NCBI GenBank assembly: GCA_043821115.1
Contig: JBDRDD010000020.1
Coordinates: 1 to 64,000, forward strand
DNA from: JBDRDD01 sp043821115
Lineage (GTDB): Bacteria; CAYTYR01; UBA6262; DAOVJB01
Direction of reading: 5' to 3'
Length of the DNA: 64,000 bases
A program made the position numbers and the translations under genes. Of this stretch, positions 7,577-16,797 are shown piece after piece; positions within the stretch are counted from its first letter, which is position 1, and each line of letters starts with the position of its first letter. The notes under the pieces were generated by a model, which was not told where the DNA came from, did no database searches, and saw only the letters and a list, made by a program, of their open reading frames with translations.

Positions 7577-8785
7577 ATGAAGAAGATAAAAAAGATAGTT
7601 CTCGCTTATTCAGGCGGTCTTGACACATCTGTTATCCTCAAGTGGCTCAAGGATAAATACGAGTGTCCGGTAGTAGCCCTTGTGGCTGACGTGGGACAGA
7701 AGGAGAATTTTGACGCTATCAAGAAACGAGCTCTTAAGACAGGCGCCTCGAAAGTAATAGTGGCGGACCTTAAAAAAGAGTTCGTGAATGAATACGTATT
7801 CCCGACACTTATGGCAAACGCTGTGTACGAAGGTAAATACCTTCTTGCTACGGCTCTTAGCCGGCCGCTTATAGCCAAGAAGCTTGTCGAAGTCGCCCAC
7901 AAGGAAAATGCAAATGCCGTTGCCCACGGGTGCACGGGCAAAGGAAACGACCAGGTGCGCTTCGAGGTCACAATAATGGCCGAAGATCCGGCTATGAGTA
8001 TACTCGCTCCACTTCGGGACTGGGAGCTCAAATCACGGGAAGAGGAAATAGAGTACGCTAAGAAACATCACATTCCGATAACTATTAAAAAAGACAAGAT
8101 CTACAGCATAGATAAGAATTTGTGGGGTGTGAGCATAGAATGCGGTGTGCTAGAGGATCCATGGCATGAGGCGCCTGCCGGTGCATACCAGGTAACGACC
8201 TCCCCTGAGAAGGCACCTGGCAAGGCTTTATATGTAGAGATATACTTTGATAAGGGAATACCTAAAAAGATTAATGGCAAAACATACGAACCGGTTGCTC
8301 TTATTGAGAAATTAAACAAGATAGGCGGCGCAAATGCCATAGGCCGCACAGACCTTGTCGAGGACCGTTTAATAGGTATCAAGTCACGAGAGATATATGA
8401 AGCTCCCGCTGCGACCATATTGCATATGGCCCACAGGGAACTCGAACACCTTGTGCTGGAGCGTGATACTCTCTATTACAAGGAACTGATAAGCAGCCGA
8501 TATGCGCAGCTTACATACACGGGGCTTTGGTTTTCTCCGCTAAAAGAGGCTTTTGACGCTTTTGTAAGTTCCACGCAGAAGTACGTTACCGGAACGGTGA
8601 AGGTGAAGCTTTACAAGGGAAATTGCATAATAGCGGGACGCAAGTCGCTTTATTCTCTTTATAATGAGAACCTTGCAACCTATACGCAGTCCGATACATT
8701 TGACCACCGGGCGGCAAAGGGCTTTATTGACCTTTGGGGTCTTCCTCTTAAGGTGAAAGCCATGGCTCAGAAGAAGCGCAGGTGA
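7577..8785 (+). CDS. argG: Argininosuccinate synthase
   Basis: 402 residues, the normal size. It joins citrulline and aspartate using ATP in the penultimate step of arginine synthesis. The N-terminal PP-loop 'AYSGGLDTSV' (residues 10-19) binds ATP. 'GCTGKGNDQVRFE' is the conserved citrulline/aspartate-binding segment, and 'GVSIECG' and 'GRTDLVEDRLIGIKSREIYEAP' (in two stretches) are family signatures. The ATG at 7577 follows AGAGGT and gives the standard MKKIKKIVLAYSGG start; earlier in-frame codons lie inside the tRNA-Leu. It overlaps the reading frame of argH's earliest possible start by 4 bases. Spacing of 27 bases from tRNA-Leu and 14 to argH indicates one transcript. Confidence 0.97.
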   Translation: MKKIKKIVLAYSGGLDTSVILKWLKDKYECPVVALVADVGQKENFDAIKKRALKTGASKVIVADLKKEFVNEYVFPTLMANAVYEGKYLLATALSRPLIAKKLVEVAHKENANAVAHGCTGKGNDQVRFEVTIMAEDPAMSILAPLRDWELKSREEEIEYAKKHHIPITIKKDKIYSIDKNLWGVSIECGVLEDPWHEAPAGAYQVTTSPEKAPGKALYVEIYFDKGIPKKINGKTYEPVALIEKLNKIGGANAIGRTDLVEDRLIGIKSREIYEAPAATILHMAHRELEHLVLERDTLYYKELISSRYAQLTYTGLWFSPLKEAFDAFVSSTQKYVTGTVKVKLYKGNCIIAGRKSLYSLYNENLATYTQSDTFDHRAAKGFIDLWGLPLKVKAMAQKKRR

Positions 8786-8799
8786 AAGGAGAAGCACCT

Positions 8800-10170
8800 A
8801 TGAAACATTTATGGGCTTCGCGTTTTTCAAAGGAAATTGATAAACAGGTACTGGATTTTACATCATCCATAGCGCTTGACAAGAGGCTTTACAGCTATGA
8901 CATACAGGGAAGCCTTGCGCATGTAAAAATGCTCTCCAAGTGCCGCATTATAACAGCCGGTGAGGCTTCGAGGATAGCCAAAGGACTCAAACAGATAATA
9001 AAGGACATAGAGACAAAGAAGATGAAATTCTTTGACTTTGACGAGGACATCCACATGGCCATCGAGAAAAGGCTCATCAGCAAGATAGGCAAGGTGGGTG
9101 AGAAACTTCATACAGGGCGCTCGAGAAATGACCAGGTTTCGCTGGACATGCGCCTTTATTTAAGAGATGAAATAACTATGATAATTGATCTGCTCAAGGT
9201 CTTTCAGAAGACTATTATAAAGCTGGCCGAGCAGAACATTGATGTCATAATGCCCGGGTTCACGCATCTTCAGCACGCGCAGCCTGTGGCGCTGTCTCAT
9301 CATCTCATGGCTTACTACTTCATGCTTAAAAGAGATGTGGAGAGGATGAAGGATTGCTTAAAACGGGTCAATGTAATGCCTCTTGGGGCGGGAGCGCTTG
9401 CCGGGACAGAACTTCCTATTGACAGGAAGTATGTCGCGAAGCTCTTAGAATTCCCAGCTCTCAGCGATAACAGCATAGATACAGTAAGTGACAGGGACTT
9501 TGTCATAGAGTTCATAAGTGCATCTTCTGTTGTGGCGATGCATGTATCCAGGCTCGCGGAGGAGCTCATAATATGGGGAAGCGACGAATTCTCGTTTGTG
9601 GAGATGGATGACACTTTCTGCACGGGCTCGAGTATCATGCCGCAGAAGAAGAATCCTGACGTTGCCGAGCTTATGAGGGGCAGGACCGCTCAGGTATACG
9701 CAAACCTCATGGGGATGCTTACCGTCATGAAAGGGCTGCCGCTTTCATACAACCGCGATATGCAGGAAGACAAAAAATACCTGTTCGATACGGTTGATAC
9801 CTTAAAGGCCACACTTGGTATTTTGCCGGGTCTTATCACTAATACCACATTCAACAAGGCCCGCATGAAGGAAGTTCTCGGAAGCGGTTTCCTTGCGGCA
9901 ACCGATATAAGCAATTATCTAGTCGAGAAAGGTGTGCCTTTCCGTGAGGCTCACGCAATAACGGGAGCCCTTGTTAAGTATTGTATTAAGAATCTAAAAA
10001 AACTTGAGGATCTTAGCATATCTGAGTTGAGGAAATTCTCGAAGAAATTCAATCCGGATATATTCCCCAGGATGAACGTAGAAAATTGCGTAAATAACAA
10101 GCAATCACTTGGAGGGACCTCTCCCAGCGAGATACTAAGAGTAATCAAAAAAGAGAAAAAAGAGCTGTGA
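8800..10170 (+). CDS. argH: Argininosuccinate lyase
   Basis: 456 residues. It splits argininosuccinate into arginine and fumarate, the last step of arginine synthesis. The fumarase/aspartase signature 'GSSIMPQKKNPD' (around residues 276-287) carries the catalytic serine. 'TGRSRNDQV' and 'GFTHLQHAQP' complete the three conserved regions of the superfamily. The start is ATG 8800 because AAAGGAG sits 9 bases upstream; GTG 8782 is in frame but lies before that site. Its stop (GTGA) overlaps the start of the next gene by 4 bases, so translation is probably coupled. Confidence 0.96.
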   Translation: MKHLWASRFSKEIDKQVLDFTSSIALDKRLYSYDIQGSLAHVKMLSKCRIITAGEASRIAKGLKQIIKDIETKKMKFFDFDEDIHMAIEKRLISKIGKVGEKLHTGRSRNDQVSLDMRLYLRDEITMIIDLLKVFQKTIIKLAEQNIDVIMPGFTHLQHAQPVALSHHLMAYYFMLKRDVERMKDCLKRVNVMPLGAGALAGTELPIDRKYVAKLLEFPALSDNSIDTVSDRDFVIEFISASSVVAMHVSRLAEELIIWGSDEFSFVEMDDTFCTGSSIMPQKKNPDVAELMRGRTAQVYANLMGMLTVMKGLPLSYNRDMQEDKKYLFDTVDTLKATLGILPGLITNTTFNKARMKEVLGSGFLAATDISNYLVEKGVPFREAHAITGALVKYCIKNLKKLEDLSISELRKFSKKFNPDIFPRMNVENCVNNKQSLGGTSPSEILRVIKKEKKEL

Positions 10171-11516
10171 AGTCAATGGAAACCTTTATGAACCCTACAA
10201 AACGCATAATCAGTGTCTGCGTAGCGATAAGCGTACTATTGTGCTCTGGTATTATGGCCCGGTTCCAAGGTGTGCAGGCACAGGAAAAACCCGAGCGAGT
10301 TCTTAGCCTTGAGGAAAGTATACGCCTTGCAAAGACAAATAACCAGGCGCTGCTTGTCCTCTCGGAAGAGGAAAACCTGGCCAATCACAGGATAAAACTC
10401 GCCAAATCGAAAAAATACCCGGAGATAATTCTCGGTGGGGGCTATACTAACCTGAAAGTCACAAAGCCGATGACCCTGTCCCCGCTTTTGGGCGGGACCA
10501 GCCTGGATGTAGGCTTAAGTGAATATTACACTACAAACCTGTCTTTTAGGCAGTTAATCTACTCGGGAGGATATCTTTCCAGTATCAGCAGGGAGGCAAG
10601 GCTCAACCTTCAAGAAGTGGAGTCTGATTACAGGCTAGAGAAGAGGAATATAGTTTTTGAGGTTACAAAAAATTTCTACACGGTCCTTCTTTTTGAGGAG
10701 ATTGCCGGGATATATGAAGAAGCCGTGAATGACCAGGACCTGATGCTTGATCTTGCCAAGCAGCAGAAGACTCTAAATGAATATAATCTTGTTAATGCTG
10801 AGGTCCAGATATCTGTTCTCAAGGCCTCTCTGCAAAAAGCAAGGCAGGACCTGAATGAAGCCTATACGCTGTTCAACAAGTCCCTTGGGATAGAGTTAAA
10901 CACCAATGTGAGTCTCCAAGGAGAGCTGGTATATATCAATAATGAAGAATACGATGTTAACAGGAGTATAACGCGTGCGCTTCAATTCAGCCCCGAGCTT
11001 AATCGCAAGAAAATAGAAGAGCAGATGAATGACGTGAGGGTGGCGCTTAGCCAGGGCAAGCTCTATCCTTCGGTTATTTTGGGAGGGGATCTTGCCTACA
11101 GCGGGGAGGAGTTTCCACCCGAGGGAAAAAGCTGGATGGCCACGATTGCTGTCAGCCTTCCTATTTTTGACGGGTGGGCGAGCTTGACGAGGGTAAAGCA
11201 GGCAAAAAGCGAACTCAGAAAGACCAAGCTTGAGAGGGTAAAACTGAGCGACGAGATAAAGCTGCGAGTGCAGCAGGTATTGTCTGATCACGAAAGGACA
11301 AAGGACGCGATTAAGTCTCTTGAAAAGACCCGCGATCTTTGCCAGCGAAGCGCATCCATAGCCATTAAGGCTTTCAGGAAGGGGCAAATATCTTTCGTGG
11401 AGCTTCTTGGAACACAGATTACGCTCGTGTACGCTAGAATAAACTACTCCCAGAACCTCTGCGCTTACATGGTGAGCGACGCTGAACTGAGTATCATCAC
11501 AAACCCTGTTGAATAG
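10167..11516 (+). CDS. TolC-family outer membrane efflux protein
   Basis: 449 residues from GTG 10167, overlapping argH. A signal peptide or N-terminal anchor (~residues 12-38, ending VQAQ) precedes 'LSLEESIRLAKTNNQAL', the standard start of the mature TolC family. Two OEP half-repeats are visible: the 'FEVTKNFYTVLLFEEIAGIYEEAV' and 'QQVLSDHERTKDAIKSLEKTRDL' helices, with barrel-forming segments 'YYTTNLSFRQLIYSGG' and 'AVSLPIFDGWASLTRVKQAK' between. Trimeric channel across the outer membrane for export of drugs, proteins or other small molecules. No inner membrane pump or periplasmic adaptor gene is adjacent, so the partner must be elsewhere. It groups with the patatin and TPR lipoprotein genes that follow. 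Confidence 0.9.
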   Translation: MKSMETFMNPTKRIISVCVAISVLLCSGIMARFQGVQAQEKPERVLSLEESIRLAKTNNQALLVLSEEENLANHRIKLAKSKKYPEIILGGGYTNLKVTKPMTLSPLLGGTSLDVGLSEYYTTNLSFRQLIYSGGYLSSISREARLNLQEVESDYRLEKRNIVFEVTKNFYTVLLFEEIAGIYEEAVNDQDLMLDLAKQQKTLNEYNLVNAEVQISVLKASLQKARQDLNEAYTLFNKSLGIELNTNVSLQGELVYINNEEYDVNRSITRALQFSPELNRKKIEEQMNDVRVALSQGKLYPSVILGGDLAYSGEEFPPEGKSWMATIAVSLPIFDGWASLTRVKQAKSELRKTKLERVKLSDEIKLRVQQVLSDHERTKDAIKSLEKTRDLCQRSASIAIKAFRKGQISFVELLGTQITLVYARINYSQNLCAYMVSDAELSIITNPVE

Positions 11517-11558
11517 TCCCCTTTTGAATGTAATATCCTAAGAGGTTTATATAACGAT

Positions 11559-12488
11559 ATGAAAAGAGTCTTACCCTTAACAGTTTGCCTGCTCTTTATT
11601 TTCTTTCTCTGTCTTTGGAGCCGTAGTCTGGAGGCAAAAGATGACGCTCAATTGCAGCTTCTCTGGGACAGCTTCCGGGTATCAGGCATAAAAGAAAGAC
11701 CGAAGGTGGCTCTTGTCTTGAGCGGCGGAGGGGCGAGAGGCCTTGCGCATGCAGGTGTGCTGAAGGTCCTAAAGGAAGAGGGTATCCCGGTTGATATGGT
11801 GGTTGGCGCAAGTGTCGGGGCGCTTATGGGTTCCCTTTATGCAAGCGGCATCGAGCCCGAGCAGATAGAATACATGGCTGAGAATATCAGATGGAAGAAG
11901 CTCATTGCTTTCCACCTGACCTATAGAAGTCTTTATTCCGCAAAAAAACTCGAAGCCTACATACAGAAACATATCAAGAACAAGCGCTTTGACGAGCTGG
12001 AGATACCTTTTGCCTGTGTCGCGGTTGATTTGCATACAGGTGAGAGGATAATATTCAGGGAGGGGCTCGTGGCCCCGGCTGTCAGGGCAAGTGCTTCCAT
12101 GCCCGGGGTTTTTGACCCGGTGGAATACAGGCACAGAATCCTCATAGACGGCGGGGTTATTGACAACGTACCAATTGATATAGCCCAGATAATGGGGGCG
12201 GACATCATAATAGCCGTTGTCGTAAACGCAGACCTTACAAAGGTCAAGCCGACTAACATTATAAAAATAATGACACAGGTTATCAGCATACAGAGCAATT
12301 ACATCGCGGATTCACAGCTTGACAATGCCGATATAATAATACGACCGAAGGTTTCCAATGTTTCATTCTCCGACCTTGACAAAGGGAAGGAGTGCGTCGA
12401 GGCGGGGGAGATAGCCACCAGGCTTGCCGCGGCCAAGATAAAAAGCGTGATACTTGATAAGATGTTCGGCTCTATAATGAAACAGTAA
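11559..12488 (+). CDS. Patatin-like phospholipase, RssA type, exported
   Basis: 309 residues with an N-terminal signal or anchor (~1-26). The catalytic dyad is visible: the oxyanion loop 'LSGGGARGLAHAG', Ser85 in GASVGA, and Asp197 in DGGVIDNVP. This is the bacterial RssA-like patatin layout (Ser-Asp hydrolase acting on phospholipid acyl esters). Starting at ATG 11559, it lies 42 bases after the TolC-like gene and 19 before the TPR lipoprotein. The C-terminal stretch (~245-309) is helical and lacks the POTRA/barrel found in PlpD-type autotransported patatins. Function is probably envelope lipid turnover; substrate not known. Confidence 0.9.
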   Translation: MKRVLPLTVCLLFIFFLCLWSRSLEAKDDAQLQLLWDSFRVSGIKERPKVALVLSGGGARGLAHAGVLKVLKEEGIPVDMVVGASVGALMGSLYASGIEPEQIEYMAENIRWKKLIAFHLTYRSLYSAKKLEAYIQKHIKNKRFDELEIPFACVAVDLHTGERIIFREGLVAPAVRASASMPGVFDPVEYRHRILIDGGVIDNVPIDIAQIMGADIIIAVVVNADLTKVKPTNIIKIMTQVISIQSNYIADSQLDNADIIIRPKVSNVSFSDLDKGKECVEAGEIATRLAAAKIKSVILDKMFGSIMKQ

Positions 12489-12507
12489 TAAATTAAGGAA
12501 AGAAAGT

Positions 12508-13527
12508 TTGAAAAAGTCATTTGTTATTTCGATAGTTCTTGTAATGTTTCTGGGGAGCTCTTCGGGATGTGCTCTCAATAGATACACAGGGCCTGCAAAG
12601 GATATGGATATCTACGTGCAGAAGATTTCCGCTGATGATGCGCTGCACGAATACCGCGATACCATTGCAAAATACCGCGGGGAACTCTCTTCGGATATCC
12701 TGGCAAAAAGGCGTGTTGAGATTTATCGCGCGCTGGGAGAGATCTGTCATGAGCATGAGCTTTATCATGAGGCAATAGTGTTCTACGAGGCGGCACTTGG
12801 TTTGGATCCCAGGCATATCGAAGTTCGTTTCCTGCTTGGAATGATATATTTTAAGATGGCTATCCTTTCCCGGGCTGGGGAAGAGTTCGATGTTTTAATA
12901 AAAATGCAAGAGGGTACATGGCGCTCGTATTACTGGCGTGGTAGGGTCTACCAGGAAACGGGTCTATACGATGAGGCAGTAGGAATGTATCTGAAAGGCG
13001 TGCGCCGAAACCCTGACAATGCGGATATACATTACAGTTTGGGGCTTGTCTACCAGGCCCAGGGAAAACTTGATGATGCCCGTGAGGCATTTAACCATGC
13101 CTTGGGCAGAAAAGAAAATGAAGCGGATTATCTTATAAGCCTGGGCTATAACTATTTCTTGGAGGCGCAGTACGAAAAGGCAAGAAGTGCATATTCGCGT
13201 GCTCTTGCATTGGATGCTGATAACCCCAATGCGCATATTAAGGTTGGGTTGACATATTACAGGCAGGGTGAGTGGGATAAGGCAAAGAATGAATTTGGCA
13301 GGGCAATAAAGACTAAACCTTCTGAGAGCATAGCATATTTTTTAAGGGCTCTTTGTTCTTACCGGCAGGGTGATAAAGATGACTTCATGAGGGATATACA
13401 GAAAGCAAGGGCACTTGGTTCCCCGGGTATAGTCGCAGAGCTTGCGGTAAGAGCCATGGATTTAAGAGGGCAGGATTTGCGCTCGAGTGTGATAGATCAA
13501 AAGGAAAACAAGGATGGGGGAAAATGA
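12508..13527 (+). CDS. TPR-repeat lipoprotein
   Basis: 339 residues from TTG 12508 (AAGGAAAG upstream). The lipoprotein signal peptide ends in the lipobox SSGC (Cys at residue ~21). At least six tetratricopeptide repeats fill residues ~70-300, recognisable from repeated 'YHEAIVFYEAALGLDP', 'YDEAVGMYLKGVRRNP', 'LDDAREAFNHALG' and 'YEKARSAYSRALALD' units. It is a scaffold for protein-protein contacts at a membrane, similar in make-up to NlpI/PilF-type lipoproteins, but I cannot assign a partner. It overlaps lysA by 4 bases (ATGA), so it is translationally linked to the lysine genes. Confidence 0.85.
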   Translation: MKKSFVISIVLVMFLGSSSGCALNRYTGPAKDMDIYVQKISADDALHEYRDTIAKYRGELSSDILAKRRVEIYRALGEICHEHELYHEAIVFYEAALGLDPRHIEVRFLLGMIYFKMAILSRAGEEFDVLIKMQEGTWRSYYWRGRVYQETGLYDEAVGMYLKGVRRNPDNADIHYSLGLVYQAQGKLDDAREAFNHALGRKENEADYLISLGYNYFLEAQYEKARSAYSRALALDADNPNAHIKVGLTYYRQGEWDKAKNEFGRAIKTKPSESIAYFLRALCSYRQGDKDDFMRDIQKARALGSPGIVAELAVRAMDLRGQDLRSSVIDQKENKDGGK

Positions 13528-14780
13528 ACAATTTTCATTACAAGGCCGGCGAGCTGTTCTGCGAAAATGTAAAGGTCAAGGATGTGGCGGCTGATGTGGG
13601 CACACCTTTTTATCTTTACAGCGCTGACACCTTCAGAAACAATTACAAGGAGTTCGATGAGGCTTTCGCCCAAGCGAAGCATCTCGTCTGCTACGCCGTT
13701 AAGACGAATGACAGCATGTCGGTTCTAAAAATCCTCTCAGATGAGGGAGCCGGGGCCGATATAGTTAGCGGTGGGGAGCTTTTTAAGGCGAAAAAGGCCG
13801 GTTTTGACCCCCGGAAGACGGTGTTTGCCGGGGTGGCCAAGACAGAGAGGGAAATAAAAGAAGCCCTTGAGGCCGATATACTCATGTTCAACGTGGAATC
13901 CTTCGCGGAGCTGGAGCTTATAAACAAAGTCGCAAAGGCAATGAATAAAAAGGCGAGGATATCTTTCAGGGTTAACCCGGATATAGACCCTAAGACCCAT
14001 CCTTATATTTCCACAGCGCTTGCCAAGAACAAATTCGGAATCAGTATAAACCATGCGCTTGACTCTTATTCTAAGGCATCAGAGATGGATGGCATAGAAA
14101 TAGTCGGTATACAGGTGCATCTCGGCTCTCAGATCACCACTATTTCACCTTTTGTTGAGGCACTGCAAAAGGTCTTAAAGCTCGCCCATGCGCTGGGGGA
14201 TATGGGGATTGAGCTAAAGTACATTGACCTTGGCGGAGGCTTGGGCGTGACATACAAGGACGAGAGACCTCCTGGCCCGCAGGACCTGGCCCGGGAACTC
14301 CTTCCCATGATAAAGAAGGTGCCCTACACCATAATATTTGAGCCGGGCAGATATATATCGGCGACTGCCGGGATACTTGTAAGCAAGGTACTCTTCACCA
14401 AGCAGACAACCGTGAAGAAGTTCGTGATAGTTGACGCTGCCATGAATGATATGGCCAGACCTTTTATATATGATGCCTACCACGAGATATTGCCTGTCGA
14501 GGAGGAAAAAAAGAAGGAGATGAAAGCGGATGTTGTCGGAGGTGTGTGTGAATCCACAGACTATTTCGCACGTGACCGTTCTCTGCCTATTCTTGAGGCA
14601 GGAGATCTCATAGCTCTCATGAACTCAGGCGCTTACGGTTTTGTAATGAGCAGCAATTACAATTCGCGTCCTAAGGTGGCTGAGGTCATGGTCGAGGGGG
14701 ATAGTTATTCTGTCATACGCAAAAGGCAGAATTACGAGGATTTGATACGCGACGAGGAAGTGCCTTCGCCGCTAAAATAA
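13524..14780 (+). CDS. lysA: Diaminopimelate decarboxylase
   Basis: 418 residues. It converts meso-diaminopimelate to lysine and CO2 using PLP. Lys60 in CYAVKTND forms the Schiff base. 'IQVHLGSQI' and 'DLGGGLGV' place the phosphate and barrel loops, and 'GGVCESTDYFARDR' with Cys342 provides the second-subunit active-site residues. All are normal for LysA. This is the last step of lysine synthesis; dapF, dapA, dapB and dapL follow downstream in the same run, so all the diaminopimelate genes except the aspartate kinase/semialdehyde enzymes are here. Confidence 0.96.
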   Translation: MNNFHYKAGELFCENVKVKDVAADVGTPFYLYSADTFRNNYKEFDEAFAQAKHLVCYAVKTNDSMSVLKILSDEGAGADIVSGGELFKAKKAGFDPRKTVFAGVAKTEREIKEALEADILMFNVESFAELELINKVAKAMNKKARISFRVNPDIDPKTHPYISTALAKNKFGISINHALDSYSKASEMDGIEIVGIQVHLGSQITTISPFVEALQKVLKLAHALGDMGIELKYIDLGGGLGVTYKDERPPGPQDLARELLPMIKKVPYTIIFEPGRYISATAGILVSKVLFTKQTTVKKFVIVDAAMNDMARPFIYDAYHEILPVEEEKKKEMKADVVGGVCESTDYFARDRSLPILEAGDLIALMNSGAYGFVMSSNYNSRPKVAEVMVEGDSYSVIRKRQNYEDLIRDEEVPSPLK

Positions 14781-14804
14781 AAACTGTTGCGCGAGGTGAC
14801 TGTT

Positions 14805-15377
14805 ATGAAAAAGAAAATAAAAAGAAGGCAATACCTGGTAAAGAAAGGGATGCAGCTTCGTTTCGTTGGCGTGGTGTTTCTGACCACGCTCTTGATGATC
14901 CTGGTCATGATGTATTACATGGCCTGGAATGTTGACAAGATAACAGAGCTTATAACAAGAGGCGGTTTCTCCATTGAGGAAGGGCTTGCCATATTAAAGA
15001 CGCCTTTTTTGATAAAACTCGGACTGGTTCTCTTCGGGATGCTTTTGTTAAATGTAACTGTAAGTATAATAGCTTCCCATAAAGTTGCCGGAGTGATATA
15101 CAGGCTTGAGAAGGTGATGGACGGAATAAGCGAAGGGGATATACCTAGCATGATCCGCATCAGGCGCGGTGACGAATTAAACGAGCTGGTTGATAAATTC
15201 AATGTGATGCTGGTTAACCTGCACAGTAAGGTAAAGGACAACAGGCAGGTTGTGGGGACTCTTGAGGAGATTATAGGGGAGTTTAAGGATTGCCTAAAGA
15301 AGGAAAGTGTTTCTGCAGATGAGTTGAGAGTCTATATCGGGAGGCTTTCCGAGCTCAAGAAAACCCTGGAAGGCTAA
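14805..15377 (+). CDS. HAMP-domain membrane protein without output domain
   Basis: 190 residues from ATG 14805 (GAGGTGA just upstream; an earlier TTG at 14787 lies before this site). Two membrane segments, ~20-42 and ~73-96, flank a short periplasmic loop of about 30 residues. A HAMP-like linker follows ('AGVIYRLEKVMDGISEGDI' and 'RRGDELNELVDKFNVML'), then a ~45-residue helical tail. There is no kinase, methyl-accepting, cyclase or EAL domain. Two related genes occur at 24779-25399 and 25412-25999. A signalling or membrane-scaffold role is possible; no known function for stand-alone HAMP proteins of this kind. It precedes a prepilin gene by 18 bases. Confidence 0.8.
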   Translation: MKKKIKRRQYLVKKGMQLRFVGVVFLTTLLMILVMMYYMAWNVDKITELITRGGFSIEEGLAILKTPFLIKLGLVLFGMLLLNVTVSIIASHKVAGVIYRLEKVMDGISEGDIPSMIRIRRGDELNELVDKFNVMLVNLHSKVKDNRQVVGTLEEIIGEFKDCLKKESVSADELRVYIGRLSELKKTLEG

Positions 15378-15395
15378 TCCGGAAGGGGAGAACTT

Positions 15396-15962
15396 TTGAG
15401 GTTGCATATGAAGAATAGAAAATCCAAGGGATTTACTCTTATTGAACTGATGATAATTGTCGCGGTTCTAAGTATACTCGTGGCTATAGCGCTTCCGCGT
15501 TTCTCAAAAGTAGTGCAAAGAGCACAGGAAGGCAGGATAAAGGGGAACCTTGCCAGTTTTCGTGCGGCGCTTGACATCTACTACGGTGACAATGACGGGT
15601 ACTGGCCCCACTCGAATAAGACAGAGAGCATCGCATCGGGCAGCGGTATGGAATTTCCATCTGACTGGAGTTTCTTCTCCCCGGAATATATAGACGAAAT
15701 ACCACCTGTGTTTACTGGACAGGGTGATGTCTGGGGTAATCACGAGGGAAGGAACAGGATATGTGTTGCCTGGGCCAGGGGGGATGCTTCGCCAGCTGTT
15801 GTGCCGGATGCAATAGCGGGTACGGCACACCATGAGAACGCTTATGAATACCTGTACTATGTTGCCCAAAGCCCTTCTGACGGGACAGGCGGGTATGCAG
15901 GACATATATGGATAAATTGTGAGCTTACAAGCACAAAAGGGGATAAAATAATATCGTGGTAA
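15396..15962 (+). CDS. Type IV prepilin/pseudopilin-like protein
   Basis: 188 residues from TTG 15396, 5 bases after GGGGAG; ATG 15408 is the alternative but is too far from that site. The class III signal 'KSKGFTLIELMIIVAVL' gives prepilin peptidase cleavage between Gly and Phe, and the Glu five residues after the cleavage site is present. The N-terminal helix continues to ~'FRAALDIYYGDNDGYWP', and the C-terminal ~100 residues are a soluble beta domain with 'WINCELTS' near the end. It could be a minor pilin or a type II secretion pseudopilin. The stop overlaps dapF's start region by 7 bases. Its placement inside the lysine operon is unusual; no other pilus gene is here. Confidence 0.88.
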   Translation: MRLHMKNRKSKGFTLIELMIIVAVLSILVAIALPRFSKVVQRAQEGRIKGNLASFRAALDIYYGDNDGYWPHSNKTESIASGSGMEFPSDWSFFSPEYIDEIPPVFTGQGDVWGNHEGRNRICVAWARGDASPAVVPDAIAGTAHHENAYEYLYYVAQSPSDGTGGYAGHIWINCELTSTKGDKIISW

Positions 15963-16774
15963 CAAAAAAAGTAACATTTTCCAAAATGAGCGGTAGCAAT
16001 AATGATTTCATCATTGTGGACAACACCAAGGGCAGGATACTAAGAAGATCTGCTTTTGCCAAACAGGTTTGCCAGAGAAGGCTTTCAGTGGGAGCTGACG
16101 GGCTCATCCTCATAGAGCGCTCCCGAAGGGCGGATTTTAGGATGAGGATATTTAATCCCGATGGCAGCGAGGCTGAGATGTGTGGCAATGGTGCGCGCTG
16201 TGCGGCGCTTTTTGCAAGCAAGCTAGTATGTTCCGGAAGAAAGAACCTTACTATAAACACAATGGCCGGCATACTTGATGCCAGGATAATGGGGGCCGAC
16301 AGGGTCAAGCTCAGGATGAGCGATCCCATGGATATAAAGAAATCCTTTGAGATTTCCGGGGGAAAGAAAAAATATAAGCTCTCTTTCGCAAATACGGGTG
16401 TTCCCCACGCTGTTATTTTTGTTGGCGACATAAACAAGGTTGATGTGTGCAAGATAGGTAAAGCCATCAGGTATCACTCTTATTTCAGCCCCAAGGGGAC
16501 TAACGTGAATTTCGTCCAGGTGAAGGATAAGGATTCGATATACATAAGGACTTACGAGAGGGGTGTGGAGGACGAGACACTCGCTTGCGGTACCGGCTCT
16601 GTTGCATCGGCCGTCATATCATGGCTTGAGAAGGGTTTGCTTGGCCGCGTGAATGTGTATACCAGGGGCGGGAGCATACTTACAATACATATCGAGAACG
16701 ACGGCAAACGGATTCATAGGGTTTATCTCGAAGGTGACGTTAAACAGATCTACGATGGCACGTTAACAATATAA
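15956..16774 (+). CDS. dapF: Diaminopimelate epimerase
   Basis: 272 residues from GTG 15956. It interconverts LL- and meso-diaminopimelate by a two-base mechanism without cofactor. The two catalytic cysteines are present: Cys76 in 'AEMCGNGARC' and Cys211 in 'ETLACGTGS'. The N-terminal 'KMSGSNNDFIIVDN' and C-terminal 'VYLEGDVKQIYDG' are standard. Works between dapL and lysA and supplies meso-DAP for peptidoglycan. It begins inside the end of the prepilin gene, so translation is coupled. Confidence 0.95.
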   Translation: MVTKKVTFSKMSGSNNDFIIVDNTKGRILRRSAFAKQVCQRRLSVGADGLILIERSRRADFRMRIFNPDGSEAEMCGNGARCAALFASKLVCSGRKNLTINTMAGILDARIMGADRVKLRMSDPMDIKKSFEISGGKKKYKLSFANTGVPHAVIFVGDINKVDVCKIGKAIRYHSYFSPKGTNVNFVQVKDKDSIYIRTYERGVEDETLACGTGSVASAVISWLEKGLLGRVNVYTRGGSILTIHIENDGKRIHRVYLEGDVKQIYDGTLTI

Positions 16775-16797
16775 AGTGATTATGAAAGGAGATGTTT

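Noticed and set aside
16700..16797. Lysine riboswitch (L-box) ahead of dapA
   Set aside because: The gap between dapF and dapA is only 23 bases, too short for a lysine aptamer.
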